Part shown: piece after piece, positions 6,207-7,634 of the stretch | Position numbering within the stretch: position 1 is the first letter of the stretch | How the letters are laid out: each line of letters opens with the position of its first letter | From: an uncultured Mailhella sp. | GTDB lineage: Bacteria > Desulfobacterota > Desulfovibrionia > Desulfovibrionales > Desulfovibrionaceae | Reading direction: 5' to 3' | Length of the DNA stretch: 7,634 bases | NCBI GenBank assembly: GCA_948482415.1 | Contig: CAOMFZ010000108.1 | Coordinates: 1-7,634, forward strand | Position numbers and translations under genes: made by a program | The notes under the pieces: model-generated | Seen by the model: only the letters and a program-made list of their open reading frames with translations | What the model was told of the DNA's origin: nothing | The model's database searches: none

Positions 6207-6427
6207 TTTCAAGTATTATATACGACTATGCACATCCTTACTCCTCCATGTATAAGAGCGTAGAAGGTTTATAAGGATAATTCCTCTATAAGAATATCAC
6301 TCAGGGACTTCTTCTGCCTGCAGCTCAGGCAGAAGAAGATCTCTGGTATACCTTATACCTAGGCGGAGAACTAAACCTAAGGCCAATCTCAAACAAGCCG
6401 GCCTTAGCTTAGTAAATTTCCAAAATA
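6207..6427. other. Structured non-coding region between flagellin stop and terminator (candidate 3' UTR RNA or small RNA)
   Basis: No credible gene of normal size lies here, but inverted repeats fill most of it. (a) CTTCTTCTGCCTG (6308-6320) and CAGGCAGAAGAAG (6326-6338) form a perfect 13-bp hairpin with a 5-nt loop and no T tail, so it is not a terminator. (b) TATAAGGA (6270-6277) pairs with TCCT/TATA (6282-6290, one bulged base). (c) CTAAGGCC (6377-6384) pairs with GGCCTTAG (6400-6407), extended by ACTAA (6370-6374) and TTAGT (6409-6413). (d) 6241-6256 pairs with 6352-6368 through CTCC/GGAG, CC/GG and GTATAAG/CTTATAC, enclosing a and b as a three-way junction. GGTATA/TATACC (6345-6359) is a local alternative to d. 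The strand is not certain; the leftward terminator favours the flagellin side. I recognise no known RNA family. Confidence 0.5.
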
Positions 6428-7339
6428 TTATCCTAATAACTGCAAAGCCATTTGCGGTAACTGGTTTGCCTGTGACAACATGGAAACAGCAGAGTTACTG
6501 AGAACCTGGTTTCTGACAAATTCTGTCATTTCGCTTGCCACGTCAACGTCAGAAATACGAGATTCGGATGCCTGTAAGTTTTCAGCCTGAATGCTGAGGT
6601 TTGCAATAGTATTTTCCAGGCGGTTTTGCATTGCACCAAGGTGAGCACGAATATTATCCTTGGAAACAATAGCTGCTCTGATACCGTCAAGGGCTGTCTG
6701 AGCACCTTGCTGGGTTGAAATGGAGAATGCAGGGGAGCCTGCAGCGGCACTGTTGCCGACACCAAGAGCAGAAGCCGTTGTACATCCGATTGTAATGTAG
6801 TAGTAGTCTTCGTCTGAATCGTTGCCGGAACCAAAGTGGACCTTCAGCGGACCAACTGATGTAAGTCCGGAACCGTCGTGACCATAAGGCGGATTCAATG
6901 GATCAGGAGAGCTCAGTGTACCGTCAAGCAGTTTAATATTGTTGAAATCTGTAGCCATGGAAATACGAGTGATTTCTGAAGCCATAGCTTGATATTCTGA
7001 GTCAATCATTGCACGCTGAACAGAGTCATATGTACCTGTTGCAGCTTGTTCTGCGAGCTCTTTCATACGAATGAGCTTTTCGTCGATGGTTTGAAGAGCA
7101 CCATCAGCTGTCTGAATCAAGGAGATTGCGTCGTTGGCGTTACGCACACCTTGGTTCAATGCAGCAATATCTGAACGCATAAGTTCGCGAATTGCAAGAC
7201 CTGCTGCGTCGTCTGCTGCTGTTTCAACACGAAGTCCGGAAGAAAGTTTACGCGTTGAGTCAGCGAGTCTGTTGTAGTGGGAATTTAAGTTTCTCGCTAC
7301 GTTCATTGCCATCATGTTATGATTTACAACTAATGACAT
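6428..7339 (-). CDS. Flagellin, main filament protein
   Basis: The 303-aa protein has the two conserved flagellin ends that coil together in the filament core. The N-terminal D0/D1 part (about 1-140) contains the HYNRL..STRKLSSGLR and DDAAGLAI blocks, and the C-terminal D1/D0 part (about 212-303) ends in ANQLPQMALQLLG. Only a short variable domain (about 141-211) lies between them, so this is a small flagellin. There is no signal peptide, as expected for type III export. Cys186 in the variable part is unusual, since most flagellins lack cysteine. The region corresponding to the TLR5-binding surface keeps Arg91, Leu95 and Glu115. The start is secured by AGGAGGGG 9 nt upstream on the minus strand and by a sigma54 promoter about 30 nt before the ATG. 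It is probably transcribed alone. Whether other flagellin copies exist cannot be seen. Confidence 0.97.
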   Translation of the reverse strand: MSLVVNHNMMAMNVARNLNSHYNRLADSTRKLSSGLRVETAADDAAGLAIRELMRSDIAALNQGVRNANDAISLIQTADGALQTIDEKLIRMKELAEQAATGTYDSVQRAMIDSEYQAMASEITRISMATDFNNIKLLDGTLSSPDPLNPPYGHDGSGLTSVGPLKVHFGSGNDSDEDYYYITIGCTTASALGVGNSAAAGSPAFSISTQQGAQTALDGIRAAIVSKDNIRAHLGAMQNRLENTIANLSIQAENLQASESRISDVDVASEMTEFVRNQVLSNSAVSMLSQANQLPQMALQLLG

Positions 7340-7346
7340 AATTTCA

Positions 7347-7354
7347 CCCCTCCT
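7347..7354 (-). promoter_or_regulatory. Strong flagellin ribosome binding site
   Basis: The minus strand reads AGGAGGGG here, a near-complete complement of the 16S rRNA 3' end, at good distance from the ATG at 7339. It fits a highly expressed structural protein and fixes the start codon. Confidence 0.85.
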
Positions 7355-7379
7355 AAGTTTTTAGGTATGCCACTTATAA

Positions 7380-7396
7380 AGCAAAGACAATGCCAA
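7380..7396 (-). promoter_or_regulatory. Sigma54 (-24/-12) promoter of the flagellin gene
   Basis: The minus strand reads TTGGCATTGTCTTTGCT. The GG of the -24 element and the GC of the -12 element are exactly 12 bp apart, and the sequence matches the consensus TGGCAC-N5-TTGCW except for T in place of the last C of TGGCAC. Transcription would start near 7369, giving a leader of about 30 nt with the strong ribosome binding site inside it. Sigma54 promoters need an enhancer-binding activator, so flagellin expression here is probably controlled by one. Confidence 0.8.
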
Positions 7397-7551
7397 AATA
7401 AAAATATTTATTATTTTCATATAGTTATAACTACATGTTTTAACGGTATGCAAAATTTTCCCAGCTTAATTCAGTTTTTTGACTTAAAAAAAATGCTCAT
7501 TAATTGCCTGATCTTCCATTAAATTAATCTGTTAAAGAAAAAATTTCCCGG
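7397..7551. promoter_or_regulatory. AT-rich upstream control region of the flagellin gene
   Basis: No coding sequence is seen. The main signal is the near-palindrome CATATAGTTATAACTACATG (7418-7437), with a perfect 12-bp core TAGTTATAACTA (7422-7433) and matching CAT/ATG flanks. Its centre lies about 58 bp upstream of the predicted flagellin start, a place where an activator or repressor could bind. Long A and T runs (7466-7500) could bend the DNA between a distant activator and the promoter. The remainder shows nothing I can name. Confidence 0.45.
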
Positions 7552-7602
7552 CTAGAGCGTTTCCGGTAATTCTTGAGAATTTTTATGCAGGGGACAAACT
7601 TT
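7552..7602 (+). repeat. Right copy of the ~50-bp inverted repeat pair (mate at 15-66)
   Basis: The blocks CTAGAGCGTTTCC (7552-7564), TAATTCTTG (7567-7575), AATTTTT (7578-7584), TGCAGGGGA (7586-7594) and AAACTTT (7596-7602) repeat in order the minus-strand sequence at the left end of the window. Differences are confined to short positions between the blocks. Beyond it, 7603-7634 shows no recognisable feature. Confidence 0.75.
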
Positions 7603-7634
7603 ATCTCTGCTGTCCATTTGCGTAAAGCTCGCTC

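Noticed and set aside
6308..6338. 13-bp perfect hairpin as an intrinsic terminator
   Set aside because: No T run follows on either strand. It is treated instead as part of a structured RNA.
7438..7551. Possible rightward promoter or gene start (TTGACT near 7479)
   Set aside because: No acceptable -10 element at the right distance and no open frame of useful size follows before the window ends.
15..7602. Single 7.5-kb transposon or composite element bounded by the inverted repeats
   Set aside because: No transposase, integrase or cargo gene is present. The interior holds core genes of uniform character, and the repeat copies have diverged. A dispersed repeat is simpler.

Overview
The window reads as chromosomal DNA of a moderately AT-rich member of the Desulfovibrionaceae (sulfate- or sulfite-reducing Desulfobacterota, often gut-associated). 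This is inferred from the combination of a GAF/AAA+/Fis regulator, a YfgM-like TPR membrane protein, an overlapping proA-nadD pair, and a flagellin with the short C-terminal ending seen in this group. No rRNA gene decides the taxonomy. All recognisable genes are ordinary chromosomal ones. There is no transposase, integrase, CRISPR array or tRNA.

Layout, left to right. Positions 63-2405 hold two leftward genes, a one-helix membrane TPR protein followed 27 bp later by a sigma54-activator-like regulator. A divergent intergenic region carries a good sigma70-type promoter for the rightward proA-nadD pair (2588-4526), which ends at an intrinsic terminator. A two-helix membrane protein of unknown function follows (4634-5404) and ends at a second strong terminator. 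The start codon of rnc (RNase III, 5445-6152) lies immediately behind that terminator and has no visible ribosome binding site. The last gene, a flagellin (6428-7339), points leftward and converges on rnc. It has a strong Shine-Dalgarno sequence and a well-spaced -24/-12 sigma54 promoter with a 20-bp near-palindrome upstream.

The most unusual parts are these. (1) The regulator keeps the overall fold of a sigma54 activator but has lost the GAFTGA threonine, the Walker B glutamate, the sensor I asparagine, one arginine of the R-finger region and the sensor II arginine. It is probably not a normal ATP-driven activator. (2) About 220 bp between the flagellin stop codon and its leftward terminator contain several strong, nested inverted repeats. 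They look like a folded RNA: a flagellin 3' UTR, a small RNA, or an RNA on the rnc side. (3) The two ends of the window carry a diverged copy of the same roughly 50-bp sequence in inverted orientation, which suggests a dispersed genomic repeat.

The genes do not form one pathway. They cover proline synthesis (proA), NAD synthesis (nadD), RNA processing (rnc), motility (flagellin), envelope functions (the TPR protein and the unknown membrane protein) and regulation. The sigma54 promoter of the flagellin and the sigma54-activator-like regulator are thematically related, but nothing in the sequence shows that one controls the other.
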